Shown: piece by piece, positions 1-9,680 of the stretch
How positions within the stretch are numbered: position 1 is the first letter of the stretch
Layout: every line of letters starts with the position of its first letter
Origin: Ichthyophis bannanicus
Lineage: Eukaryota; Chordata; Amphibia; Gymnophiona; Ichthyophiidae
Direction: 5' to 3'
Assembly: GCA_033557465.1 (NCBI GenBank)
Contig: CM066031.1
Span: forward strand, 1,225,903,312 to 1,225,967,311
DNA: 64,000 bases
Notes under the pieces: generated by a model
What the model saw: the letters and a program-made list of their open reading frames with translations, nothing else
What the model was told of the DNA's origin: nothing
The model's database searches: none
Program-made: the position numbers and the translations under genes

Positions 1-760
1 GAGGGAGATGATGTACCTCGGGCTGCGTCACTGGGCATGGGTGCTATCCCGCTGCAACTCAGGCCTGCAGCTGTGGGGGGGCCACAGGCGGGTGTGGGAG
101 GACAACGGCGCCGCAGGCGTGCTGAGGCACGGCCCTGCCTGCAACACCTCTACATGCCCAGGCCCATGCTCCAGGACATGAGAGAGGACCAGGTAATCTC
201 CCTCTACCGGCTGGACACAGGGGCTATTAGGGAGCTTTACGAGGATCTCAGACCTGACCTCGAGCCCCAGACTGCCTGGTCACGTGCTATACTGGGATTG
301 GCCAAGCTCCTGGCTGCCCTACATTTCTTTGCCTCTGGCTGTTTCCAATCCTCAGTGGCCGCAGTAGGTGGGATGAGTAGGCCAGCATTCTCTCGCTGTC
401 TCCACCAGGTACTGCGGGCCATGGTCAGCCAGGTTGGGAATTACATTGCAATTCCCAATGGTAGGCAACATTGGGTGGCCCTGGGACAGGCATTCCAGCG
501 GATTGCAGGGATACCACACGTGATGGGAGCTATAGATTGCACACATGTTGCCCTGGTCCCGCCACGCGACAGGGAGGTTGTGTACCGCAACCGCAAACAC
601 TTCCATTCCCTGAATGTGCAGGTTGTTTGTGATGCAAGTATGCGTATTCTGAATGTGGTTCCACGGTTCCCAGGGTCAGCCCATGACTCCTATATCCTGC
701 AGCACTTGGCACTGTTCGGCCAGTTTGAGGCCAGACAATATGAGGACTACATCCTGCTGA
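1..760 (+). CDS. Harbinger (HARBI1-like) transposase, exon 1
   Basis: This is the N-terminal and central part of a PIF/Harbinger DDE transposase, a nuclear enzyme that cuts and pastes its own element. The frame is open from the window edge, so the start may lie upstream; the first ATG in view is at 37. Counting from that ATG, the first catalytic Asp is near residue 167 (535-537, context GAIDCTHV) and the second near residue 217 (685-687, context PGSAHDSYIL). An N-terminal helical region precedes them. The open frame runs past 760, but the protein ceases to look like HARBI1 exactly at a GT donor after 760. Joined to 1750-2090 the product is about 354 residues from the ATG at 37, close to the usual length of vertebrate HARBI1. 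No stop or frameshift interrupts it. The SANT/Myb-like partner protein of Harbinger elements is not visible. Confidence 0.88.
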
Positions 761-1749
761 GTGGGTATTCACCATATCTAACGTGCGCCTACCGTATATG
801 GTTGATGGGGCACCATTGTCACCTGTGTCCTCTGCAAGCCTTACATTGTGGTGGTATTTCCGGGTGCAGCCTATTGTGGTTCTCACACTACATCACACCC
901 TGTCACCTGTGATGTGTGTGTTAGTGCTCATCTGGGTGTCCCGGCACACAGGTGGTGTGGGCTGTTCTCTGCCTCTGCTGTTCACTTACCCAGCTCCCGT
1001 GTCCAGGGGCACTCTGGCCACATATGGTGTGTCCCCTCCATGGCTGCGTGCGACACCTCTGGCTTGCCCATGGCTCATGCACCTGGCCTCGGCCATACTG
1101 CACGGGCAGTTGTACATATGTCTGCCTGTGGGGTGTGTCCCTCTCCCACCCCATGTGCCACAGGTTTGTGCATGTGCCTTCCGGGGGGAGGGGGAGGATT
1201 GGGGGCACAGAGCCATACACATGGTGTACAGTGTGTATGGGGCCTCCTCTCTTTCGCCATGTAGGGGGTGACACGTGTCTTGAGCTGTAGGCGCACCTGC
1301 TATCACACATGTATGCTGCATGTCTGTCTACTTTATCCTGTCTCCACTGCCACTCCCACCTGGCCCCCCCAGGGATGTGTTCCGTTGGCCTATGCTCTGT
1401 GTGAACTGTATCATGACGGTCACATACTTGCACAACTGTGCATCTCTGCCCCTTCGAGTATGCCATGCCACTGGCAGACAGCTGCCCTCACAGCAGCCAC
1501 TGCTGCTGTCTGGGCACAGGTTTGCGACGTGTCTTCGGGCATGGTACCATAGGTGTGCATTGCCCCCATTGGCCTTCCCTGGGGCTCTGGGTCTCCCAGC
1601 ATCAGACTCTGGTGCACTGCCATCGTGTGCAATGATGTGATGTCATATGTGTGTGTACATGATTTCTGCTGTTCAGTTGGACGTTGCTACATCAGTGATT
1701 CCATGGGTCCATCATCTCACGTGTGACTTTACGACGTTTCTGTTTGCAG
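761..1749 (+). other. Intron of the Harbinger transposase gene
   Basis: The segment starts GTGGGTA and ends TTTGCAG. Removing it restores the family motif around LLSDAGYG, which HARBI1 proteins carry between the second Asp and the catalytic Glu. The phase is 1: one base of a Ser codon lies before the intron and two after. The content is GT/CA-rich and contains only shadow reading frames. Confidence 0.82.
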
Positions 1750-2090
1750 GTGATGCAGGATATGGGTGTTGTGCCTGGTTGCTGACCCCTGTGCATCTCC
1801 CTCGGCCAGGTGCAGAGATGTGGTACAATGAGGCCCATGCCTCCATCCGCTCAGTCATTGAGCGCACCTTTGGCGCTCTAAAGAGTCGCTTCAGGTGTCT
1901 GGATAGGACCGGCGGTGCCTTACAGTACGGACCCCTGACTGTGGCAAAGATCATTCTGGCCTGTTGCATCCTCCACAACCTTGCTCTCAGGCACAATGTC
2001 CCAGTCGATATTAATGAGGATCTCGGGGAGGATCCTGTGTGCCCTCCTGCACTTGGCCGTGGCAGGGGATGGCGGCCAGGCAACATCTGA
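1750..2090 (+). CDS. Harbinger (HARBI1-like) transposase, exon 2
   Basis: This exon encodes the C-terminal third of the transposase. It carries the WLLTPV block and the catalytic Glu at 1860-1862 (context VIERTFGALKSRF), completing the DDE triad begun in exon 1. The helical tail includes ACCILHNLALRHNVP, a HARBI1 hallmark. It ends at a stop at 2088-2090. The splice acceptor TTTGCAG ends at 1749. The preceding open frame from 1647 is intronic and has no resemblance to the family. The copy looks intact at protein level, suggesting a young or domesticated element. Confidence 0.88.
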
Positions 2091-3932
2091 TCGAGGAGCT
2101 CTTCTCCTGTAAGTTCTGCATGTGTGGGGATGTGCTTCTGGGTCGCCATGTGTGAGCTGATCTGTGTGTTTCACGGCACTGTCATGACATGTCTCTATAT
2201 GTCTTTTGTGTTTTTGGCTCCCCAGGATAGGCTGCTGTGTTCTTGCCTCCCAGGGATAGGCTGCCGATACTGCCCAATGTTCTGGTGCATGTAGTGACTG
2301 TGTGTATGTCACAGCAACATGCAGGTGACTGGGGTGGGTGGACATGCAGGTAGGTGTGCTGTGGTGGCAGCACCACATGACACATATATGTGTTTCCCTC
2401 TCCACTGCTCCTCTGGTGTTGCACATGTCTTTGGCCTACCACTCCATCCACCATATGCTCCGTTTGACACACATATGACCATAGCCTGTGCACATCTTGG
2501 GGGTCTACATACTGTACCTGTGCACATGTTACCAGGCTGTGTGTGTCTCCGGACACAGGGCATTGCACTGTTTGGGCGCACGTAAAGACCTCACTGCCAT
2601 TGTGGCATTAGACAACCTCGGTGCACCCATGTCTCCACTTGTCCCTGATTGTCGAAAATCCAGCCAACTGCAGCTTGCGGCATGCTTACCTTGTCTCACG
2701 GTGTATGTCTCTGTGTCTTTGGGACGTGTCTACCTGATGGTACCTTCTGCTCCCCTCTGCCTTTGTCTGTCTCAGGGATGTGTCTGGCCACCTGTCCAGT
2801 GATGTTCACCTGTCTCTCTATGCCCTTCTGCTTATGCCCTTCTGTACATTGTGTGCATGTGTCATATATTGTTCCCTGACGTGTCTCATGTTTGCTGGCA
2901 GGACACTGCACGTCACCATTTTGTTTCCATGCACCAAAGCATTCCTCGGACATGCTCCACTAACAGCTGATCGTGAGGACGTGGTGATGGATGCAGTTCA
3001 TTGATGTCTGCAGCCTCTACTGGGGCCCCTTGTGCCCTTGCCTGACTCAGGCTTTCCCCATCAGTCCAATGCTATACCTTTCAGGTAGGTTTCACCTTCC
3101 CTCTTCTGGGACATATGCCATGTGCAGATGCTGCATTTGGCCTGTTAGTAACAACGTGCCTTTCTGTGGTATCTCTGTGCACCACCACTGCTGGACATGC
3201 TGTGGACCTCTGGGATGCCTGTGTGACATGGGCATTTACACGACCATGTTGGGATGGTGTCCTGGTCTGCAGGGCCATCTCCTGCTGTGGTCCATGTGCA
3301 CTATGCTGTGTGTTGTGGTTGTGTCATGTTGTAATATTTAAGCATTCATGATGCACATATTGCGATGTCACTGTGTCCTTTGTGACCTGATGGTGGGTTT
3401 GGGTATGCCATTCCCTTACCTTATTTCTACCCCTTTTCACACAGGACACAGCCAACAAACATGGCACATCTACCACACTGCATCTGGAGACCCCATCAGC
3501 CACATTTGTTTGGACACAGCACCTCTGTGAAACTGTCCCTGGGTGTTGTTGCCACTGGGAGATGGACCTCTGTGAGTTGGACACAGGCCTTTTTTGGACC
3601 TCATTGTTGGCCTACTATGTTGACTGTCACTGGGAGAACTGACACACTGTCGCTGCCATGAAGTGTCTCGGTGTTTCGTTGATTGCAGCTGGGGGGAATC
3701 ACCTTTGCATTGTTGTGGAACATTGACACATCACTGGTGACTTTGCATGGTTCCTGTTGACTTTGCATGCTTCAACCTGGGTCTGCGGGGTGTTGGGGAT
3801 GGTGACTGATGTGCATACAGTGGGAGTGGGCGCTGTGGGGACGTGTCGTGCTGGCACCCTCCTCATCGCATCTTACAGTCTGGTTGGGACAGGTGACGGA
3901 ATGGGGGCCAGGGGTTGGGGAGACAACGGTGG
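2091..3932. other. GT-rich non-coding stretch downstream of the Harbinger gene
   Basis: No coding region is supported. The composition (TGTG/CACA, TGTCTC words) matches that of the transposase intron, so this is probably the non-coding 3' portion of the same element. No terminal inverted repeat could be paired because the left end lies outside the window. Confidence 0.4.
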
Positions 3933-3940
3933 TGTGGGAG

Positions 3941-4309
3941 CAATGTTCCCTCTAATTTTCTGCAGGCTGTGTGCGCATAAAATATCAGCTGTGCAACTTT
4001 TGAAGGAAAGTTTAATTTTTGTGCGCCACATAATGACACTCGGAGTTATATACTTTAAAATTTGACTACACGTCAGAATACAGTATGTACACCACATTGA
4101 TTTTAATCAAATTAAATGAAACTAGATGATTACTAAATGAAGCGGAAAATTTCTAGTAATTACAATCACAACTTTTAAATTTTAAGACGTCTGTGTTGTT
4201 TTCTATCAGAATCAGAACCGTAATTTTTGTGCGCTCTGTTGTAAAGTATGTGCGCTCGCTCAGCAAGGTGTGTGCGTGCGCACACGCGCACAGCTTAGAG
4301 GGAACAGTG
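3941..4309. mobile_element. Non-autonomous hAT element (MITE), 369 bp
   Basis: The ends are imperfect inverted repeats: left CAATGTTCCCTCTAA, right (reverse complement) CACTGTTCCCTCTAA. An identical 8-bp direct repeat, TGTGGGAG, lies at 3933-3940 and 4310-4317. Eight-base target duplications and CA..TG ends are the hAT signature. The inside is AT-rich, holds no transposase frame, and ends in a purine/pyrimidine alternating run (4268-4292) that could form a hairpin. Confidence 0.9.
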
Positions 4310-4399
4310 TGTGGGAGGCAGGGTGGTTGGGGTCCACGGGCAGCACCAGGTAGGTGGCCTCGCAACAAGGCTTGGATGTGTGTTGGTGACGGTGCTGTC

Positions 4400-4560
4400 T
4401 CCTTACGGTGCCTCCTCAGGCGCCCTATAACGTGCCCTATGAGGCACCCTACCACGCGCCCTATGGGGTCCCCCATAGGGGACATTATGGGGTGCCTTCA
4501 CAGACAGTGCAATTTATAATGTGCCCTCTGCAATGCCTTATGCGGCACCTTAGGTTACTG
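4400..4560. repeat. 12-bp GGCACC minisatellite core, copy 1
   Basis: Degenerate 12-base steps of the type xxGGCACCCTxT and xxGTGCCCTxT read toward the centre from the left. They return as TGCCTTATxxGG on the right, making the core itself partly palindromic around the GGGGACAT segment. Confidence 0.65.
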
Positions 4561-4659
4561 CCCTGTGAGGGTGTGTTTGCTGGCAGCACTAATTAAATTA
4601 ACAAACCAAATGCTTCTGACAGCACTGAATTTAAGTAAAAGGTGATATCGCTGCCAGCT

Positions 4660-4742
4660 TTACTCATTAGACCCACAGGGGGATTGAACTCACGACCCCT
4701 GCACCATTAGTCAGTGTATTAACCATTGTGCTGTAGCTCTGG
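4660..4742 (-). repeat. tRNA-like module (minus strand), copy 1
   Basis: On the minus strand there is an A-box-like stretch (CAGCACAATGGTTAATAC) and, about 35 bases on, a B-box-like GAGTTCAATCC. This is the spacing of a tRNA-derived Pol III promoter. No intact cloverleaf or acceptor stem is present, so it is not a functional tRNA gene. Confidence 0.55.
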
Positions 4743-5018
4743 ATGCCTTGTTAGGTACCTTTTCATGCGCCTTATCGGGCACCCTGTTGGGCTACTGTCT
4801 GTAGCTACTCTGTGCCAGTGAGACACACGGTCAGTTCCCCCTACCAGGCCGAGGTGCTGTGGGGGTGCATACCCCATCTTGTGTTCATCTATAGACTGCA
4901 GATCTGCATGTGCAGTGCACCATGGGTATGAGTGGGTTAACCCAAATCCTGGCCACCACAGCAGACAGTTTGTGTGGTGACCTGATGTCCTTCAGCTGCC
5001 AGCCAGGGATTTGTTAGT

Positions 5019-5322
5019 GCTGGGGGAACAGGCATCTGGCTAGTCTGTATCCACATATTCATAGTAAGTTGAGTGTTTCCTTGGATTTTGCCAGTAGCTT
5101 TCAGTGTTTGACAAGGTCGGTAATGTTATTGGGCTTTTTGTTTTTGGTAATGATCTTGACCTTGGTCTTGATCGTGTTTGCCATATGCCCTTGTTTGCTG
5201 AGACCTTGGTTTGTTTGATTGGCAAGCATTCTGTGTTTGTACGTAGAGAAACTGTTGTTGATCTGGAGTGCGACTTTTGAACATTTGACAGTTATACTCC
5301 ATAGGTTGACCGCATCGTTATT
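5019..5322. repeat. Extra 304-bp segment between 14-bp direct repeats
   Basis: The block is absent from the second array unit. AGGGATTTGTTAGT lies at 5005-5018 on its left and again at 5323-5336 on its right. This is compatible with an insertion carrying a 14-bp target duplication, or with loss of the segment from the other unit by recombination between short repeats. It contains no recognised family. Confidence 0.6.
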
Positions 5323-5339
5323 AGGGATTTGTTAGTCAC

Positions 5340-5420
5340 ACTAGCGATATAGCCCACTAGTTACTTCACTGCCTGTGGAGCCAGATGTTATGGTTTTGAC
5401 ACCACAGTGGGGTTATTTGG
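5340..5420 (+). repeat. tRNA-like module (plus strand), copy 2
   Basis: The A-box-like segment is AGCCCACTAGTTACTTCACTG. The B-box region (ATGGTTTTGACACC) is more decayed than in the next unit. It sits at the outer left end of the fold-back unit and points into the core. Confidence 0.45.
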
Positions 5421-5769
5421 TGGGGCTGTGTGAGGCATATTCTTTTTGTTATTTGAAGTGGTGCTGCCAGCTACATCACCCTCACAGTGCTGTCTCCTTA
5501 CGGTGCCTCATCAGGCACCCTTTCACGTGCCCTGTGAGGCACCCTTTGATGCGCCCTGTGGGTTGCCCCATAGGGGACATTCTAGGGTGCCTTGGTGGAC
5601 AGTGCACTTTATAATGTGCCCTCTGGGGTGCCTTATAGGGTGCCTTATGCGGCACCTTAGGTTACGGCCCCGTGAGGGTGTGTTTGCTGGCAGCACTAAT
5701 TAAAGTTAACAAAATAACTGCTCTGACAGCACTGATTTAAAGTAAAAGGTGATATTTCTGCCAGCTTTA

Positions 5770-5852
5770 CTCATTAGACCCACAGGGGGATTGAACTCAT
5801 GACCCATGCACCATTAGCCAGTGTATTAACCATTGTGCTGTAGCTCTGGATG
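5770..5852 (-). repeat. tRNA-like module (minus strand), copy 2
   Basis: Same block as at 4660-4742. Read on the minus strand it has CAGCACAATGGTTAATAC and GAGTTCAATCC. It points leftward into the core, opposite to the plus-strand module of the same unit. Confidence 0.55.
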
Positions 5853-6126
5853 CCTTGTTAGGTACCTTTTCATGCACTGTATAGGGCACCCTGTTGGGTT
5901 ACTGTCTGTAGCTACTCTGTGCCAGTGAGACACACGGTCAGTTCCCCCTCCCAGGCCGAGGTGCTGTGGGAGTGCATACCCCATCTTGTGTTCATCTATA
6001 GACTGCAGATCTGCATGTGCAGTGCACCATGGGTATGAGTGGGATGACCCAAATCCTGGCTACCACAGCAGACAGTTTGTGTGGTGACCTGACCTCCTTC
6101 AGCAACCAGCCAGGGATTTGTTAGTA

Positions 6127-6205
6127 GTGCTAGCGATGTGGCTCACTAGTTACTTCACTGCCAGTGGAGCCAGGGGTCATGGGTTTGATTCCACAGTGGG
6201 GTTAT
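6127..6205 (+). repeat. tRNA-like module (plus strand), copy 3
   Basis: This is the best-preserved plus-strand module: A-box-like GTGGCTCACTAGTTAC and B-box-like GGGTTTGATTCC about 35 bases later. Together with the minus-strand module at 6555-6640 it brackets the third core. Confidence 0.6.
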
Positions 6206-6554
6206 TTGGTAGGGCTGTTTGAGGCATTTTCTTTTTTTAATTTAAATTGGTGCTGCCAGCAACAAACCCTCACAGTGCTGTCTCCTTACGGTGCCTCATC
6301 AGGCACCCTATACAGTGCCCAATGCGGGACCCTATACTGCGCCCTGTGGGGTGCCCCATAGGGGACATTCTAGGGTGCCTTGGCGGACAGTGCACTTTAT
6401 AATGTGCCCTCTGGGGTGCCTTATAGGGTGCCTTATGCGGCACCTTAGGTTATGGCCCTGTGAGGGTGTGTTTGCTGGCAGCACTAATTAAAATTAACAA
6501 ACAAAATGCTTCAAACAGCACTGATTTTGAGTAAAAGGTGATGTTTCAGCTAGC

Positions 6555-6640
6555 TTTACTCATTAGACCCACAGGGGGATTGAACTCACATCCCCTGCAC
6601 CATTAATCAGCATATTAACCATTGTGCTATAGTTCTAGAT
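6555..6640 (-). repeat. tRNA-like module (minus strand), copy 3
   Basis: A somewhat diverged copy of the minus-strand module; the B-box-like GAGTTCAATCC is still intact. Beyond it (6645-6840) the sequence decays into GCC/GGC-rich remnants related to the minisatellite, with no gene. Confidence 0.5.
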
Positions 6641-6938
6641 GCTTTACTAGACAACTTATCAGACGCCTTATGGGCGCGTGTTGCGTGGCGCTCTACACGA
6701 TGTTTTTTAATGCTCGTTAGGCTATGGTGCCTGGTAACGCACATTATCGGTAACGATGTACCGCCCATGTCCTTATTTGGGATTTCTGCCTGTACCGCAG
6801 ATCCTAACGCGAATCACACTAACCCAGTTTAGTAAACCTGCCCCTTAGTGAAATTAAAAAGTCTTGGGATAGGAGGCAGTGTACTTTTGTGGATCAGGAA
6901 CTGGTTAAAAGATAGAAAGCAGAGGGTAGGGCTAAATG

Positions 6939-7184
6939 CGCCACAGTAGCAATATCAAACCCCTTCTAGTGCATGTATACAACAAAATAAAACTCTTTAA
7001 ACACCTTTTAACCCAGAGCTTGTACATAGTTTCCTCAGTTAATCCAAGTTGAATTACCTTGTTCTCTCTAAGTCCAGTACAGGCGTTCCCTGTGTCTGAA
7101 GAAATCTTATGTTATTTGTAAACCAAGCTGATACTGAAGAGCACGGTATAGAAAAGACTTTAATAATAATAATAATAATGATAA
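6939..7184 (+). mobile_element. SINE-like or truncated LINE 3' end inserted in CR1
   Basis: The insertion interrupts the CR1 frame between GLN and QFSQW. TAAATG flanks it at 6933-6938 and 7185-7190. Its 3' end (TTGTAAACCAAGCTGATACTG..GGTATAGAAAAG, then an AAT-type simple repeat) matches the tails of the L2-like LINEs and SINEs in this window. Confidence 0.65.
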
Positions 7185-7729
7185 TAAATGGCCAATTTTC
7201 CCAATGGAGAAAGGTGAATAGTGGAGTACCCAAGGGATCTGTGCTGGGTCCGCTGCTTTTTAACATATTCGTAAATGACCTGGACATGGGAATAATGAGT
7301 GAGGTAATCAAATTTGCAGATGACACAAAATTATTCAGTTGTTAAAATCCATGAGGATTGTGGAAAATTGCAAGAGGACCTTGATAAATTGGAAGACTAG
7401 GCATCCAAATGGCAGATGAAATATAATGTGGACAAGTGCAAAGTTATGCATCTAGGAAAGAACAACCCAAACTATGGTTACACGATACAAGGTTCTATGT
7501 TAGGAACCACCACCCAGGAAAAATATTTATGTGTCATCATGGACAATATGTTGAAACTCTCTGCCCAGTGTGTAGCGGTGGCCAAGAGAGCAAATAGAAT
7601 GCTAGGCATCATAAGGAAAGGAATGGTGAATAAATTAAAAGATATTATAATACCTCTATATCGTTCCATGGTGTGACTGTACCTTGAATATTGTGTGCAA
7701 TTCTGGTCGCCGTATCTTAAAAAGGATTT

Positions 7730-8760
7730 ATTTATTTTATTTATTTAATTGCTTTTCTATACCGCACTATTTATTATCAGCGCGGTTTACAGGAAACGTA
7801 TTTGTGCAAAGAGGGCAGTTCAATGCACTTACAATAAACAGGGTAAATAAACATGGATAACAGGTTAACAGGTAACAACTATTTACAATTTAGTATGCAG
7901 GCTTATACACCTATCTCGTTGGTAAGTACAGTTGATACGGCAATGACATTCTGTAAATTAAATAGAGGTGGGTTTGGAAGGTAGTGGTGTCGTGGGCATG
8001 GGGCTCGTGTGGAGAGAGTTGGACATGAGTGAAGGTGGCTGAGAGCTGTCATTTGAGATGGAGAAGTACTGGGTAAATAGGTGACGTTTCAACGCTTTCC
8101 TAAATTGAAGAAGGTTGTTGATGGCGCGGATGTCAGGTGGGAGAGCATTCCAGCAGGAGGGTGCGTAGAAGGCAAAGGCACGGTTGCTCGTAGTCTTGGA
8201 GCATTTAATGATTGCTTTGGGAAGGATGAGAGTGTTAGTAGCAGCTGACCTCCTCATCCTGTTGGGGGGGGGTTATCTGGACTAAGTCAGAGAGGGAGGT
8301 GGACGTGCAGTTATGGATGGCCTTGAAAGTCATTGTTAGAATCTTAAATGAAATCCTGTAGTGGACGGGGAGCCAGTGTAGGTGTTTTAGTGTGGGGGTA
8401 ATGTGTTGCATTCTGGAGGCTCCATGTAGAGTTCTTGCTGCAGCGTTCATTGCCAACTGTAAAGGATGTAGGGTGCTCTTCGGAAGTCCGTGCAGTATGG
8501 AGTTAATGTGGTCGAAATGAGGCATTACTAGAGCTTGAAATACTGTTCTGAAGTCAGTCGGGTCTAGCAGTTGTCTAATGTGGCGCAGTGTTCGGATTTT
8601 ATGGTATACTGCCTTTACCATATTAGATATCTGCTCCTTCATATTGAGTTGTTGGTCAAGGATGATACCAAGGTATCGTATCGTAGGTTTGGCGAAGAGT
8701 TCGGCATCACGCACTTTTATGGATGATGGTGGAGTGAATGCTTGGTCTCTGCAGACGAAT
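7730..8760 (-). pseudogene. L2-like LINE 3' half inserted in CR1
   Basis: On the minus strand, fragments from 8714 down to 7958 encode the C-terminal part of an L2-like ORF2: TIRYLGIILDQQLNMK, LKHLHWLPVHYRISFK and NRAFAFYAPSCWNALP. The 3' tail (A/T tetramers, AAATAAATAAAA on the minus strand) lies at 7730-7745. AGGATTT flanks the insert at 7723-7729 and 8761-8767. A frame change near 8240-8257 breaks the protein. It is closely related to the LINE at 39483-41630. Confidence 0.82.
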
Positions 8761-9325
8761 AGGATTTTGCGCTATTAGAAAAGGTACAGAGAAGAGCCAC
8801 CAAAATGGTAAAGGGGGTTGGAAGGATACCTCTATGAAGTGAGGCTAAAAAGGTTAAGGCTTTTCAGCATGGAAAAGAGACGGCTGAGGGGAGATATGAT
8901 AGAGTCTATAAATTAATGAACGGAGTGGAACGTGTAAACATAGATCGATTGTTTACACCATCAAAATATAGAAAGACTAGGAGACATGCAATGAAGCTAC
9001 AGGGTAACCTATTTAAGACTAATAGGAGAAAATATTTTTTCACTCAACATGTAATCAAACTCTGGAATTTGTTACCGTAGGATGTAGTAAAAGCCATTAG
9101 TGTAGCCAGATTTGAAAAAGGTTTGGATAAGTTCCCGGAGGAAAGGTCCATAAACCATTAAAGGAGACCCAGGATGTCCACTGCTTGACCCAATACAAGC
9201 ATTGTGGAATCTGTGTCTTTTGGAGAAACTGCTATTGTGACCTAGATTGGCCACTGTGGGGAAACAGGATGCTGGGCTTGATGGACCTTGGTCTGACCCA
9301 GTATGGCACATCTTATGTTCTTAGT

Positions 9326-9680
9326 GCCCTTAGTGGTTCCTCTGTTATTTGAAGGATCTCACATGGAAGTGACTGCAACTGGAAAGAAAGACCGGGTCTG
9401 AGATAGCCATGATTGTGCTACTCGAGCACTTTATTTTAGGGGGCCTGACCGCCCCAGTGAAACAGTGGGTATGTCAGCACCCCAAGCTTACAATGGAGAG
9501 TGCACTGGAAATAGCCGAGGGGTATCCTGAAGCCCAATTGGTGACGGACGTAGACAGTGAGAAGATGAAGAAGTCAGCCATTAACCCTGAGGATGGAAGG
9601 GGAAGCTGGAGCGGATGTTGGCTCCCTTGTTGCAAACCCTGAAGTCACCACCCAGGCAAGGTCCTGGCCCCAGACTATGA
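9326..9680 (+). pseudogene. Gmr1-like gypsy gag fragment with SCAN-like domain
   Basis: The frame at 9409-9642 carries the pattern LLEHFILGG..QWVCQHPKL..SALEIAEGY, which fits a SCAN domain (dimerisation fold related to retroviral capsid). In vertebrates SCAN is found in zinc-finger proteins and is thought to derive from the gag of Gmr1-like gypsy elements. No zinc fingers or KRAB follow, and integrase of a gypsy element resumes at 12340 after a CR1 insertion, so gag is the better reading. The start and most of the protein are missing. Confidence 0.65.

Larger units (their letters stand above)
4391..6645. repeat. Tandem array of fold-back units (about 780-bp period, 2.5 copies)
   Basis: The same order of blocks occurs three times, with cores beginning near 4392, 5487 and 6274. 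Each core is followed by a right arm (TGTTTGCTGGCAGCACTAATT), a tRNA-like block on the minus strand, a spacer (4745-5004, 5853-6110), then a tRNA-like block on the plus strand and a left arm. The left arm (GGTGCTGCCAGC..ACCCTCAC) is the inverse of the right arm, so the unit folds back. Copy 1 lacks its left arm. The first period is longer (1095 bp) because of an extra segment at 5019-5322. No protein is encoded; open frames here are shadows. Confidence 0.8.
6846..9325 (+). pseudogene. CR1 LINE (family B) ORF2 fragment, split by two insertions
   Basis: Three collinear pieces (6846-6938, 7185-7729, 8761-9325) read as the end of a CR1 reverse transcriptase. They include [22 protein letters not shown], the FADDTKLF catalytic box near 7312-7335, and the KCKVMHLGKNNPNYGY and YRSMV blocks. 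The C-terminal part and 3' UTR follow from 8768. The 3' end at 9290-9325 has the TATGGCACATCTTATGTTCTTA signature also seen, inverted, at 32365. Stops and frame changes make it non-functional. The element is 5'-truncated, as usual for LINEs. Confidence 0.85.

Noticed and set aside
783..1640. Several overlapping open frames of 60-180 codons on both strands
   Set aside because: They lie in the transposase intron, in GT/CA-rich DNA with few stop codons, and show no family motif.
2182..3661. Many open frames of 60-170 codons downstream of the transposase
   Set aside because: Cys/His/Thr-rich translations are the product of TGTG/CACA composition. No frame is favoured and no start context stands out.
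4660..6640. tRNA genes at the array modules
   Set aside because: A- and B-box-like motifs exist, but acceptor and anticodon stems do not pair, so these are SINE-like promoter remnants and not tRNA genes.
9409..9642. Host SCAN zinc-finger gene
   Set aside because: No zinc-finger exons follow. The fragment lies directly upstream of gypsy integrase, so a retroelement gag is more likely.
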